NCBI RefSeq assembly: GCF_001428485.1
Contig: NZ_LMHS01000003.1
Span: forward strand, 62,001-126,000
Source: Microbacterium sp. Root180
GTDB taxonomy: Bacteria > Actinomycetota > Actinomycetes > Actinomycetales > Microbacteriaceae
Reading direction: 5' to 3'
DNA: 64,000 nt
A program made the position numbers and the translations under genes. This document shows positions 9,118-18,016 of this stretch, piece after piece (position 1 is the first letter of the stretch; the number at the start of each line of letters is the position of its first letter). The notes below the pieces were generated by a model, which saw only the letters and a program-made list of their open reading frames with translations, made no database searches and was not told the origin of the DNA.

Positions 9118-9298
9118 CATCGCCTCCTGAGGGGACAGTCGCTGTCCGTGCGCCGGGCCCGAGCGGGCCGGTGGTGACCCCCAGAGTGCGGGAGGCTCCC
9201 GCCGTCGACGAGTTGTGGTCGTATTGGTCGCAGTTCGACCGGTCCGGATTGGGCTCCGACCGGCGAGGATGGAGCGAGCACAGCCACGAGGAGGTCGC

Positions 9299-10558
9299 AT
9301 GCCCGCAGTCGGCCGTCGCGTCAGCGCCGCCTCGCTCGTGTTCGTCGCCGTCGCCGCGGGCGTGGTGGTCCTGGTCGCCGTGCTCGCGGTGCTCCTCGTC
9401 GTCGATGCGCAGCGCTCCGCGCGCGTCGAGGCCGAAGAGGTCACCCGCGGTGTCGCGACGTCGATCGCGGTGACGCCGGCCGTGGCCGACGCGCTGGCCG
9501 GCGACGATCCCACGGCGGCCCTCCAGTCGTACGCCGAGGCGATCATGAGCGAGGCGGGCGTGGACTTCGTGACGATCATGACGCCGGACGGCATCCGCGT
9601 GTCGCATCGGGACCCTGCGGAAGTCGGTCGCCCCTACCTCGGCACGATTCCGCGGGATCCCGCTCCGCTGACGGAGGAGTTCACCGGCACGCTCGGCCCG
9701 TCGGTGCGCACGATCGCGCCGATCGAGGCCGATGGCGAGCTCGTCGGATGGGTATCCGTCGGCCGGACGGTGGGCAGCATCGCGACGGACCTCCTCCCAC
9801 GGCTGCCGTTCGTCGTCGTGATCGCACTTGCGGTGCTCGTCGCCGGGCTCGGCGGCGCGATGCTCGCTCGGCGGACGACGCGTCGGCTGGCCGGAGATCT
9901 CCCCGCCGGAAGCATCCGGGACGCGGTCGCCTCCTACGAGTCCGTCCGTACGCTCGGCGAGGCGCTGCGCGCGCAGACCCACGAGCACGGCAATCGCATG
10001 CACACCGCGGTGTCGCTGCTCGAGCTCGGACGCACTCCGGAGGCGATCGAGATCCTCACGGAGACGTCCCGGCAGAGTCAGGCGCTGGTGGACCAGGTCG
10101 CCGCGCGTCGCGACGGCGACCCGACCGTGGGCGCCCTGCTGCTGGGCAAGGCCGCGCAGGCGCGCGAGCGCGGCGTCGAGTGGAGCGCCGAAATCGATCC
10201 GTCCGCGCCGCGGAGCGTGCTCTCCCCCGTGGATGCCGTGTCCGTGGTGGGGAACCTGATCGACAACGCGCTGGATGCTGCAGCGGCCGGCGCCCCGCCG
10301 CGCTGGGTGCACATCTCATTCGAGCCCGCCACGACCGACCTGCTCAGGATCGTCGTGTCGGACAGCGGCGCCGGCATCCCGGAGGATCTGCAGGAGCGGG
10401 TGTTCGAGCACGGGTTCTCGACGAAGCCCGCGGGGACGGACGGCCGCGGTGTGGGGCTGGCCCTGGTGAGGTCGATCGTGGAGGATGCCGGGGGCAGCGT
10501 CTCGATCGCCTCCGCGCCGACCACGTTCACGGCCGTGATCCCGGCGAGGCGGGCATGA
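9299..10558 (+). CDS. Sensor histidine kinase, CitA/DcuS (dicarboxylate-sensing) type
   Basis: A 419-residue membrane kinase. Transmembrane segment 1 is at about 10-36, an extracytoplasmic PAS/Cache-like sensor at about 37-168 (with VDFVTIMTPDGIRVSHRDP, typical of citrate/C4-dicarboxylate sensors), and transmembrane segment 2 at 170-190. The cytoplasmic helix carries RAQTHEHGNRMH, in which His228 is the likely phosphorylated residue. The ATPase follows, with the N box NLIDNALDA (319-327), DSGAGI (355-360) and GRGVGL (382-387). No cytoplasmic PAS is evident between the membrane and the His helix. The start has GAGGAGG upstream. Its stop overlaps the regulator start (ATGA). Confidence 0.93.
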   Translation: MPAVGRRVSAASLVFVAVAAGVVVLVAVLAVLLVVDAQRSARVEAEEVTRGVATSIAVTPAVADALAGDDPTAALQSYAEAIMSEAGVDFVTIMTPDGIRVSHRDPAEVGRPYLGTIPRDPAPLTEEFTGTLGPSVRTIAPIEADGELVGWVSVGRTVGSIATDLLPRLPFVVVIALAVLVAGLGGAMLARRTTRRLAGDLPAGSIRDAVASYESVRTLGEALRAQTHEHGNRMHTAVSLLELGRTPEAIEILTETSRQSQALVDQVAARRDGDPTVGALLLGKAAQARERGVEWSAEIDPSAPRSVLSPVDAVSVVGNLIDNALDAAAAGAPPRWVHISFEPATTDLLRIVVSDSGAGIPEDLQERVFEHGFSTKPAGTDGRGVGLALVRSIVEDAGGSVSIASAPTTFTAVIPARRA

Positions 10559-11238
10559 TCGGCGTCCTGCTCGTCGACGACGACGCGCTGACCCTCGAGC
10601 TGCACCGGTCGTATGTCGAGCGTCTCGACGGCTTCCGTGTGACGGGCGAGTGCACCGGCGCGAGGGCCGCCGTCGCCGCGATCCTCGACGGGTCGGGCGA
10701 GGTCGACCTCGTGCTTCTCGACGTCACGATGCCCGACGGCACCGGCCTCGACGTGCTGCGCCACATCCGCGCGCGGGCGTCCGACGTCGACGTGATCGCG
10801 GTCACCGGTGTGCGGGACGCCGACGTCGTGCGGCAGATGGTGAGTCTCGGCGTCTCGCAGTACCTCGTGAAGCCCTTCGCCTTCGGCGTCTTCCGCGAGA
10901 GGCTCGAGCAGTACCGCGAGTACCGTCAGCGGGCGGCGGAGGCAGCAGGCGCCCCGACCCAATCCGAGATCGACGCGCTCCTGGGGGCCTTCCGCCCGTC
11001 GATCCCGGTGGCCCTCCCCAAGGGGCTGTCGGTCGACACGCTCGCGAAGGTGACGGCGGATGTCCGGGCGCACGGCCCGGTGTCGGCCGTGGAGTCCGCC
11101 GCGCGGCTCGGGATGTCCCGCGTCGCCGCTCGCCGCTACCTCGAGCACCTCGTCGGGGCGGGCCGCGTCATCCGCTCGCCTCGCTACGGCGCTCCCGGGC
11201 GACCCGAGTCGGAGTACGTCTGGCGAGACGGCGCGTGA
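10555..11238 (+). CDS. Response regulator, CitB/DcuR type
   Basis: A 227-residue cytoplasmic regulator. The receiver domain (1-120) has the acidic pair at 8-10, the phospho-acceptor Asp56 in LLLDVTMPDGTGL-type context and Lys106 in YLVKPF. The C-terminal half carries a winged-helix DNA-binding region (about 155-220: SAVESAARLGMSRVAARRYLEHLV), as in the CitB family. It overlaps the kinase gene by four bases and the pair sits divergent to dctA, its most likely target. The 178-base space between dctA and the kinase should hold the operator; I could not identify it. Confidence 0.93.
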   Translation: MIGVLLVDDDALTLELHRSYVERLDGFRVTGECTGARAAVAAILDGSGEVDLVLLDVTMPDGTGLDVLRHIRARASDVDVIAVTGVRDADVVRQMVSLGVSQYLVKPFAFGVFRERLEQYREYRQRAAEAAGAPTQSEIDALLGAFRPSIPVALPKGLSVDTLAKVTADVRAHGPVSAVESAARLGMSRVAARRYLEHLVGAGRVIRSPRYGAPGRPESEYVWRDGA

Positions 11239-11271
11239 GGCGATCACGGCCACGAGGAGCGGGACTGCGCC

Positions 11272-13245
11272 TCACGGAGTACGCGCGCGAGATCGCACGT
11301 CGCCGCGTCCACCGATGATGACGTACCCGGAGTGCTTCGCCGCGATGCCGTCGCCGGCCTTGCGGCCGTGGAGGCGGCGCCAGACCCAGGGCAGCACGTC
11401 GCGCCCCAGCCACGTTCCCTCCGCCACCGGGTCGTCGTCGACGTGCAGGGCCGCATCGAGGCCGCCCAGGGCCCCGGCGTCCGGGACGCCGAGCGCATCG
11501 GCGGCGCGGTAGGCGAGGAAACGGTGGCCGCGTGAGCGAAGATGCACGCGATCCGACGCCCACAGCTCGAGGTCGCCGATCGCGGGCAGCGACTCCATGT
11601 CGAGCAGGATCGCGCCCGTGTCGGCCGCCACGCGCCTCAGCTCGGAGGCGAAGGCCGCGAATCGCCGTCCGAGCAGCACCGCTGCCCTCCGCCGGGGAAG
11701 GAACGGCGTCACCAGCAGGACGTCGGCGCCGGCATCCCGGAGCGCCCGGACCGACGTCTCGACCTCGGCGGCGAGCGCCGCGATGTCGACGGGGCGCCCG
11801 ACGAGGTCGTTGGCGCCTATGAGGATCGACACCAGGTCGGGGCGCAGCGCGAGGGCGCGAGGCAGCTGCTCCTCGGTGAGGTCGCGCACGCGGCGGCTGC
11901 GGACGGCGAGGTTCGCATAGCGGAACGGCTCCGCGTCCGAGCCCTCATGGGCGAGAAGCTGCGCGAGCCGGTCCGCCCACCCGCGATGCTGCCCCGCGGG
12001 CATCCGCGACGTGTCGCACAGTCCCTCGGTCAATGAGTCGCCCAGTGCGACATACCGCGACCAGCGGGGGCGCGCGGCGGGAGCCGCGGGGGGCGCCGAG
12101 GGCCGGGTCGCAGCCCGCCGGAGCAGCGCGTCGTCGATGGGACGCAGCATCCGTGCGTCTTCGTAGTGCCCGATGAGCTGGCTGCACAGCGCGTCCCACG
12201 TGCGGTGCCGCACGGACTCCTCCGCGGCGGCCGCGAACGCGCGCCGTTTCGCGTCGTCGCCGACCAGGTCGGCCACGCGGGCGCGGAGGTCGCTGAGATC
12301 GCCGGGGCGGTAGAGCCAGCCGTCGATGCTCGAGCGCACCAGATCGACCGGACCCCCCACGCCGGTGGCGACCACGGGGACGCCGCTGGCGAGGGCCTCC
12401 TGGATCGTCTGGCCGAACGTCTCGCTCTCCCCCGGGTGCACGAAGACGTCGAAGCTCGCCAGGGTCTCGGCCAGGGCGGCGCCGCCGAGGTGGCCGGTGA
12501 ACAGCGCACGGGGCAGCATCCGCTCGAGCGCGGGCCGCGACGGACCGTCACCCACGATGACGAGCCGCGTGCCCGGCAGATCCGCGACCGCGGCGAGATC
12601 CTCGACCTGCTTCTCGGGGGCGAGCCGCCCGACGTAGCCGATGACGGTCTCACCGGGGGCGACCTGCGACCGCCAGCGCTCGCTGCGGCGGTGCGGGGCG
12701 AAGCGGACGCTGTCGACGCCGCGACCCCAGCGACGGAGCCGGTCGACCCCGAGCTCCTCGAGCTGGCGCATCGCCGGCGACGACGGCGCGAGCGTGATCG
12801 TCGCACGTCGATGCAGACGCGAGACGTGGCGGCCGACCAGGGAGGTGGCGCGGGGCATCCCGTACTTCCGCGCGTAGGCCACGATGTCGGTCTGGTAGAC
12901 GGCGACCGCGGGCACGCGGAGCGCATCGGCCGCAGCGAGCCCCTGCCATCCCAGCACGAACGGCGACGCCAGGTGGATCACGTCGGGGCGGAAGTCGCGA
13001 AGGATCGCTGTGAGACGGGCGGCACGGGCGAACACCACCCGCACGTCGGGATACCCGGGCAGCGGGACCGAACGCAGCAGCTCGGTGCGGGCACCGTGGA
13101 GGTCGCCGTCGACCTCTCCGGCTCGGGGGGCGATGACGAGCGTGTCGTGCCCTTCGGCTGCGAGGTGGCGCAGGATCTGGAGCACGGACCCCGTCACCCC
13201 GTTCATGTGGGGCAGGAACGATTCGGCGAGCAGTGCGACTCTCAC
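11272..13245 (-). CDS. Fusion of a GT4 glycosyltransferase and an SGNH/GDSL hydrolase
   Basis: One 657-residue frame joins two enzymes. Residues 1-370 form a GT4 glycosyltransferase similar to actinobacterial alpha-mannosyltransferases (MgtA/PimB type): N-terminal LLAESFLPHMNGV, nucleotide-sugar region GYVGRLAPEKQVEDL, and the E-x7-E block ESETFGQTIQEAL (about 273-285). A Pro/Ala linker (382-393) leads to an SGNH hydrolase: GDSL at 402-405, GAND at 477-480, and DRVH at 565-568 for the catalytic Asp/His. It may make and then trim or deacylate a cell-envelope glycolipid; that is inference. I chose the GTG at 13245 by family alignment, though its GGAGG is only one base away; the frame is open upstream to 13320. 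Confidence 0.85.
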   Translation of the reverse strand: MRVALLAESFLPHMNGVTGSVLQILRHLAAEGHDTLVIAPRAGEVDGDLHGARTELLRSVPLPGYPDVRVVFARAARLTAILRDFRPDVIHLASPFVLGWQGLAAADALRVPAVAVYQTDIVAYARKYGMPRATSLVGRHVSRLHRRATITLAPSSPAMRQLEELGVDRLRRWGRGVDSVRFAPHRRSERWRSQVAPGETVIGYVGRLAPEKQVEDLAAVADLPGTRLVIVGDGPSRPALERMLPRALFTGHLGGAALAETLASFDVFVHPGESETFGQTIQEALASGVPVVATGVGGPVDLVRSSIDGWLYRPGDLSDLRARVADLVGDDAKRRAFAAAAEESVRHRTWDALCSQLIGHYEDARMLRPIDDALLRRAATRPSAPPAAPAARPRWSRYVALGDSLTEGLCDTSRMPAGQHRGWADRLAQLLAHEGSDAEPFRYANLAVRSRRVRDLTEEQLPRALALRPDLVSILIGANDLVGRPVDIAALAAEVETSVRALRDAGADVLLVTPFLPRRRAAVLLGRRFAAFASELRRVAADTGAILLDMESLPAIGDLELWASDRVHLRSRGHRFLAYRAADALGVPDAGALGGLDAALHVDDDPVAEGTWLGRDVLPWVWRRLHGRKAGDGIAAKHSGYVIIGGRGDVRSRARTP

Positions 13246-13397
13246 GCCTCCAGCGTGGGGGCAGGGCAGCGAGCGGATGCCGCAGACCGGCGTGTGCGCA
13301 CGAGTGTTCACCCGATCCACGCCCGGGTGTCACCTCCCCGACTCTCCGGCGCCGGGCGTTCGCCGGCCGTTCACCGCCGCCTGATACCCAGAGGGAC

Positions 13398-14831
13398 GTG
13401 CTCGAGGATCTGCTCACCGGTGTCGCCGCGAGTCCCTGGGCGCTGCCGCTGCTGTTCGCCCTCGTGCTCGGGGACGCCTTCCTCGTCGTCGTGCCGGGCG
13501 AGGCGGCCGTGACGGCGTTCGGGGCGCTGGCCGTGGCCCAGGGCGAGCCGCCGCTTGGAGCGGTCGTCGCGGTCGCAGCGGTCGCCGCCACGATCGGCGA
13601 TGCGGCCTGCTACCTGGTCGGCCGCACGATCGGGCTCGAGCGATGGCGGTGGATGCGAACGCCGCGCGCGCGCGCGGCGTTCGCATGGTCCCGCGCACGT
13701 CTCGAGCGCCGCGCGGCGCTCGTGCTCTTCACGGCCCGGTTCATCCCGTTCGCGCGGCTCGCGGTGAACCTGACCGCCGGCGCGAGCCGCATCCCGGCAC
13801 CCCGCTATCTCGCGATCGCCGCGTGCGCCGCACTGGCGTGGGCGGGCTACCAGGCCTTCGTCGGGGCGCTCGTCGCTGCGATCCTGCCCGGGGGGCCGGT
13901 GGCGGCCGTCGTCGTGTCGATCGTGCTCGCGGTCGGGATCGGCGTCGCCGTCGATGCCATCCTCGCGCGCCGGCTGCGGCGCGCCGCGGGCGGGGCGGGC
14001 CAGGATGGGGATGTGACAGCAGCGACCGGCTACGACGACGGCTTCCTGGGCATCCCCCTCCCCCTTCCGCGGCCGGTGGGCGATGCGCCGGTGCGCGAGC
14101 TCCCCTACCCGCGGTTCACCGTGCTGCTCGACCCGGTGCGCCGCCTCGCGGCCATGACCGGCGTGAACATCGACGGTGCGATGCTGCAGGACCTGCCCCG
14201 CACCGGCGAGTGGGAGCTCGACCCCCGTGTCCCGGCGTCGGAGCAGGCGGGGCCGGCGGTGTATGCCGACAACGACCTCGACCGCGGGCATCTCGTGCGC
14301 CGGCGCGATCCCGGGTGGGGCACCGTCGCCGAAGCGCGCGCGGCGACCGAGGCGACGTTCTTCTACACGAACGCCGCGCCGCAGGCCGGCGCCTTCAACC
14401 AGTCGAAGGAGCTCTGGCTCGGGCTCGAGGACCACGTGCTCGCGTACGCCGACGCCACCGACCAGCGGGTGAGCGTGTTCACCGCACCGGTTCTCGCCGC
14501 CGACGATCCGCCGTACCGGGGCATTGGCATCCCGCGCCGCTTCTTCAAGGTCGCCGCCTGGTCCGCAGCGGACGACGAGGGGATGCCGCGGCTCGAGGCC
14601 GCCGGATTCGTCCTCGACCAGTCCGAGCTCATCGACGACGCGCAGGGTGTGCTCGAGGTCGAGCGCCTTGGGGCGTTCCGCACGTTCCAGGTGCCGATCG
14701 CCGACATCGAGGCTCTCGCGGGCGTCGACCTCGGACCGCTCGTCGAGGCCGATGTGCTGCCGCGCACGACGCTGCGCGGAGAGGACGCGTGGCGCCCCCT
14801 CCGCACAGCGGAGGACGTGGTGCTCGGCTGA
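13398..14831 (+). CDS. Fusion of a DedA/VTT membrane domain and a DRGH-type DNA/RNA nuclease
   Basis: A 477-residue frame. Residues 1-195 match the DedA (SNARE-associated/VTT) family: four to five hydrophobic segments and the conserved FTARFIPFARLAVNLTAG block. From about residue 206 to 477 it matches the nonspecific endonuclease (NUC1/ββα-metal) fold: NDLDRGHLVRR at 292-302 with the catalytic His298, followed by FYTNAAPQAGAFNQ with the metal-binding Asn. No stop separates the parts, but an in-frame GTG at 14013 (residue 206) lies behind a purine-rich stretch and could start the nuclease alone. The joint ARRLRRAAGG is basic, suggesting a cytoplasmic tail. Confidence 0.82.
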   Translation: MLEDLLTGVAASPWALPLLFALVLGDAFLVVVPGEAAVTAFGALAVAQGEPPLGAVVAVAAVAATIGDAACYLVGRTIGLERWRWMRTPRARAAFAWSRARLERRAALVLFTARFIPFARLAVNLTAGASRIPAPRYLAIAACAALAWAGYQAFVGALVAAILPGGPVAAVVVSIVLAVGIGVAVDAILARRLRRAAGGAGQDGDVTAATGYDDGFLGIPLPLPRPVGDAPVRELPYPRFTVLLDPVRRLAAMTGVNIDGAMLQDLPRTGEWELDPRVPASEQAGPAVYADNDLDRGHLVRRRDPGWGTVAEARAATEATFFYTNAAPQAGAFNQSKELWLGLEDHVLAYADATDQRVSVFTAPVLAADDPPYRGIGIPRRFFKVAAWSAADDEGMPRLEAAGFVLDQSELIDDAQGVLEVERLGAFRTFQVPIADIEALAGVDLGPLVEADVLPRTTLRGEDAWRPLRTAEDVVLG

Positions 14832-14834
14832 GGT

Positions 14835-15488
14835 CTACTCGCCCGCGAGCCCGCCGAGCAGGTGACCGAACGAACGGCCCTCGCCGAGGTAGTTCGCCGG
14901 GTCGAACGGGTCGTCGTTCTTCGCTGGCTCCCGTCGCGCGACCGCCTCGGCGAGCTCGCGCGCGCCCCGGTCGATCCGCTCGCCGAGCGGGGCGACCTGG
15001 TCGCCGGCTGCGCCCCAATCGCTCGACGCCGCGAACACGCCGGTCGAGACCGGCTCCGCGTGCAGGTAGGTGAACAGCGGCCGGATGGCGTAGTCGATCG
15101 CGAGCGAGTGCCGGGCGGTGCCCGCGTTCGCACCGATGAGCACCGGCTTTCCGGTGAGCGCATCGGGGTCGAGCACGTCGATGAACGACTTGAACAGCCC
15201 CGAGTAGCTCGTCGAGAAGATCGGCGTCACCGCGATGACCGCGTCGGCCGAGACGACGGCGTTGACCATCGACTCGAGCGCCGGCGGCGCGAACCCGGTG
15301 AGGAGGTTGTTCGTGATGTCGTGCGCGTAGTCGCGAAGCTCGAACACGTCGACCTCGACCGGGATCTCCCACTCCGACAGCTGCTTCGCGGTCGCGGAGG
15401 CGAGCCGGTCGGCGAGCAGGCGGGTCGAGGAGGGGTTGGAGAGGCCGGCCGAGATGACGGCGATGCGGCGGGAAGTGGTGGTGGTCAT
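14835..15488 (-). CDS. NAD(P)H-dependent FMN reductase (CE1759 family)
   Basis: A 217-residue flavodoxin-like reductase that would supply reduced FMN to its partner. The flavin-phosphate loop is at the N-terminus (VISAGLSNPSSTRLLADRL) and the second flavin region is AVTPIFSTSYSGLFKSFID. Family members of the CE1759 type sit next to LLM oxidoreductases of the CE1758 type, exactly as here. It lies 22 bases downstream of the LLM gene on the same strand, so the two form an operon. The start is ATG at 15488. Confidence 0.9.
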   Translation of the reverse strand: MTTTTSRRIAVISAGLSNPSSTRLLADRLASATAKQLSEWEIPVEVDVFELRDYAHDITNNLLTGFAPPALESMVNAVVSADAVIAVTPIFSTSYSGLFKSFIDVLDPDALTGKPVLIGANAGTARHSLAIDYAIRPLFTYLHAEPVSTGVFAASSDWGAAGDQVAPLGERIDRGARELAEAVARREPAKNDDPFDPANYLGEGRSFGHLLGGLAGE

Positions 15489-15510
15489 CGTTTCGTCTCG
15501 CTTCGCTCGT

Positions 15511-16734
15511 TCAGCGACCGGTGGCGTTGCCGAGGCCGAATGCCGCGCCGGCGGGGGCAGGGGTGTCGCGGTACGGGCTGTCGCCGACGAGGTTGTCGCC
15601 GCGGTTCGCACCGGGGACCGCCTGACGCGGCGCCTGGTCGCCGTACGCCGCCTTGACGAGGTTCGCGTGGCTCGGGGCATCCGGGATGTCGGCGGGACGG
15701 TTCTCGGCGAGCTCCTTGCGGAGCACCGGCACGACCTCGCCGCCGAGGATGTCGAGCTGCTCGAGCACCGTCTTGAGCGGGAGCCCGGCGTGGTCGATGA
15801 GGAACAGCTGACGCTGGTAGTCGCCGTAGTAGTCGCGCATCGCGGCGTACCGGTCGATGACCTGCTGCGGCGACCCCACGGTGAGCGGCGTCATGTCGCT
15901 GAAGTCCTCGAGCGACGGGCCGTGACCGTAGACCGGGGCGTTGTCGAAGTACGGGCGGAACTGGTTGACCGCGTCCTGCGACTTCGCGGCCATGAACACC
16001 TGGCCGCCGAGCCCGACGATCGCCTGCTCGGGCGTGCCGTGGCCGTAGTGGGCGTAGCGCTGCCGGTACAGGGCGATCAGCCGCTGGTAGTGCTCCTTGG
16101 GCCAGAAGATGTTGTTCGCGAAGAACCCGTCGCCGTAGTACGCGGCCTGCTCGGCGATCTCCGGGGTGCGGATCGAGCCGTGCCACACGAAGGGGGCGAC
16201 GCCGTCGAGGGGGCGCGGAGTCGAGGTGAATCCCTGCAGCGGGGTGCGGAACTGTCCCTCCCAGTCCACGACGTCCTCACGCCAGAGGCGGTGCAGCAGG
16301 TTGTAGTTCTCGATCGCGAGCGGGAGGCCCTGGCGGATGTCCTTGCCGAACCACGGGTAGACGGGTCCGGTGTTGCCGCGGCCGATCATGAGGTCGACCC
16401 GGCCGCCCGACACGTGCTGCAGCATCGCGAAGTCCTCGGCGATCTTCACCGGGTCGTTCGTGGTGATCAGCGTCGTGGCCGTCGACAGGATGAGCCGCTC
16501 GGTCTGGGCGGCGATGTACGCGAGGGTCGTCGTGGGCGAGGAGGACCAGAACGGCGGGTTGTGGTGCTCGCCCAGGGCGAAGACGTCGAGCCCGACCTCT
16601 TCGGCGTGCTTGGCGACGGTGATGGCGTTGCGGATCTTCTCCGCCTCGCTCGGCGTGGTGCCGTTCGTCGGGTCCTCGGTGATGTCGCTCACCGTGAAGA
16701 TGCCGAACTGCATCTGGGGTGTGATGTCGTTCAC
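15511..16734 (-). CDS. LLM-class flavin-dependent monooxygenase (CE1758 family)
   Basis: A 407-residue luciferase-like TIM-barrel oxygenase using reduced FMN. The N-terminal strand MQFGIFTVSDI, the block ALGEHHNPPFWSSSP and the phosphate-binding RVDLMIGRGNTGPVYPWFG are typical of the family. The substrate is unknown; homologues oxidise small organic molecules. The GTG start is preceded by GAGGAG at optimal distance. The gene leads a two-gene operon with the FMN reductase, and an inverted repeat overlaps its probable promoter. Confidence 0.91.
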   Translation of the reverse strand: MNDITPQMQFGIFTVSDITEDPTNGTTPSEAEKIRNAITVAKHAEEVGLDVFALGEHHNPPFWSSSPTTTLAYIAAQTERLILSTATTLITTNDPVKIAEDFAMLQHVSGGRVDLMIGRGNTGPVYPWFGKDIRQGLPLAIENYNLLHRLWREDVVDWEGQFRTPLQGFTSTPRPLDGVAPFVWHGSIRTPEIAEQAAYYGDGFFANNIFWPKEHYQRLIALYRQRYAHYGHGTPEQAIVGLGGQVFMAAKSQDAVNQFRPYFDNAPVYGHGPSLEDFSDMTPLTVGSPQQVIDRYAAMRDYYGDYQRQLFLIDHAGLPLKTVLEQLDILGGEVVPVLRKELAENRPADIPDAPSHANLVKAAYGDQAPRQAVPGANRGDNLVGDSPYRDTPAPAGAAFGLGNATGR

Positions 16735-16749
16735 GTCGCTCCTCGCGTT

Positions 16750-16778
16750 TTCTATGCATGTGAATGTATCTCATGCAA
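16750..16778 (-). promoter_or_regulatory. Promoter with overlapping inverted repeat before the LLM/FMN reductase operon
   Basis: The repeat TGCATG (16755-16760) and CATGCA (16772-16777) is separated by 11 bases. On the minus strand a -35-like TTGCAT (16773-16778) and a -10-like ATAGAA (16750-16755) are spaced by 17 bases, so both arms overlap promoter elements. This is the geometry of a repressor operator, perhaps for a MarR- or TetR-type protein encoded elsewhere. Confidence 0.5.
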
Positions 16779-16789
16779 CGCGGCGTGCG

Positions 16790-17941
16790 TCAGGATATTC
16801 CGATCCGGTGGGGAAACGCCGATTCGCGTCGCTGGAACTCGAGGATCGCAGGGTTCCCGACGACTCCGTCGGCGATCTCCGTCGCCCGGTGGATCGTCTC
16901 GTTCGCCGTCCACGCGGCCGATCCGCCCATCACCACCGGAACGAAGTTGAGGAGCGCCTCACTGATCTCCCAGCTGGCCGAGTTCCACAGGTAGGACGGG
17001 CTGTGGTCCACCCCGTAGTAGTTGATCGTCCCGCCGACGGTGAACATCGGGTCGAGGAACGAGGTCGGCCGCGCCCACTCGAAACCCATCCCCTCGTCGC
17101 ACGAGACGTCGACGATGAGGCTGCCCGGCCGGAAGGCGCCCAGGTCGCTCTCCCGGAGGTAGAGCAGCGGACGGTTCGGGTCCTGCAGCGTGCAGTTCAC
17201 CACGATGTCGCTCTCGGCGAGGAACGGCGCGAGCGGCACACGACCGTCGTCCGTGATCACCTCGCTGAGATACGGCTCGTCGTCGTGGTCGAACTGGATG
17301 ATGTGCGCGGCGTGGATGGGAGCGGCCACCGAGGCCGTCCGGCGGTTGGTCAGCACGCGCACCTCGTGCACGCCGTGCGCGCGCAGCGCGGTGACGGCGC
17401 CGCGGGCGGTCGCCCCGAAGCCGATCACGACGGCCGTCAGGCGTCGCCCGTAGTCGCCGGTCGATCCGCACAGCTGCAGGGCGTGCAGCACCGAGCAGTA
17501 CCCGGCGATCTCGTTGTTGAGGTGGAAGACGTGCAGCCCGAACGCGCCGTCGCTGCCCCAGTGGTTCATCGCCTCGAACGCGATGACGGTCAGGCGCTTG
17601 TCGATGGCGAGCTGCGTCATCGCCTCGTCCTGCACCAGGTGCGGCCATCCCCACAGCACCTGACCGTCGCGCAGACCGCGGAGGTCCTCGAGCTGGGGCT
17701 TGGGCAGCAGGACCACGTCGGAGGTCGCGATGACGTCTTCCCGCGAGGCGATCCGTCCCACGAGCGGACGCAGCTCGTCGTCGGCAACGCCGAAGCGCTC
17801 GCCGTAGCCCGCTTCGACGGTGATGCGGCTGCGCAGCTCCTCGTTGATGCGCTCGAAGTGCGCGGGGTGGATCGGCACGCGCCGCTCATCGGGTTTGCGC
17901 GACGTGCCGATCACGCCGAGAGTCAGTCCGGCAGCGGTCAT
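16790..17941 (-). CDS. Alanine dehydrogenase/PNT-family oxidoreductase, N5-(carboxyethyl)ornithine synthase-like
   Basis: A 383-residue NAD(P)-dependent enzyme. The N-terminal part (GVIGTSRKPDERRVPIHP) matches the AlaDh/PNT N-terminal domain with its conserved Arg and Lys/His pocket. The Rossmann motif is AVVIGFGATARGAV in the second domain. The length and the motif HVFHLNNEIAGYCSVLHAL suit the branch containing carboxyethylornithine synthase rather than true alanine dehydrogenase. The exact substrate cannot be decided. The second ATG of an ATGATG pair is chosen because GAGG is then six bases upstream. Confidence 0.75.
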   Translation of the reverse strand: MTAAGLTLGVIGTSRKPDERRVPIHPAHFERINEELRSRITVEAGYGERFGVADDELRPLVGRIASREDVIATSDVVLLPKPQLEDLRGLRDGQVLWGWPHLVQDEAMTQLAIDKRLTVIAFEAMNHWGSDGAFGLHVFHLNNEIAGYCSVLHALQLCGSTGDYGRRLTAVVIGFGATARGAVTALRAHGVHEVRVLTNRRTASVAAPIHAAHIIQFDHDDEPYLSEVITDDGRVPLAPFLAESDIVVNCTLQDPNRPLLYLRESDLGAFRPGSLIVDVSCDEGMGFEWARPTSFLDPMFTVGGTINYYGVDHSPSYLWNSASWEISEALLNFVPVVMGGSAAWTANETIHRATEIADGVVGNPAILEFQRRESAFPHRIGIS

Positions 17942-18016
17942 CATGGGCCTCGTTCCGTGCGGAGAGCAGGACGGTCCCCGGGCTCCCGACGCTACACCCG
18001 GGCGCGACGCACGCCG

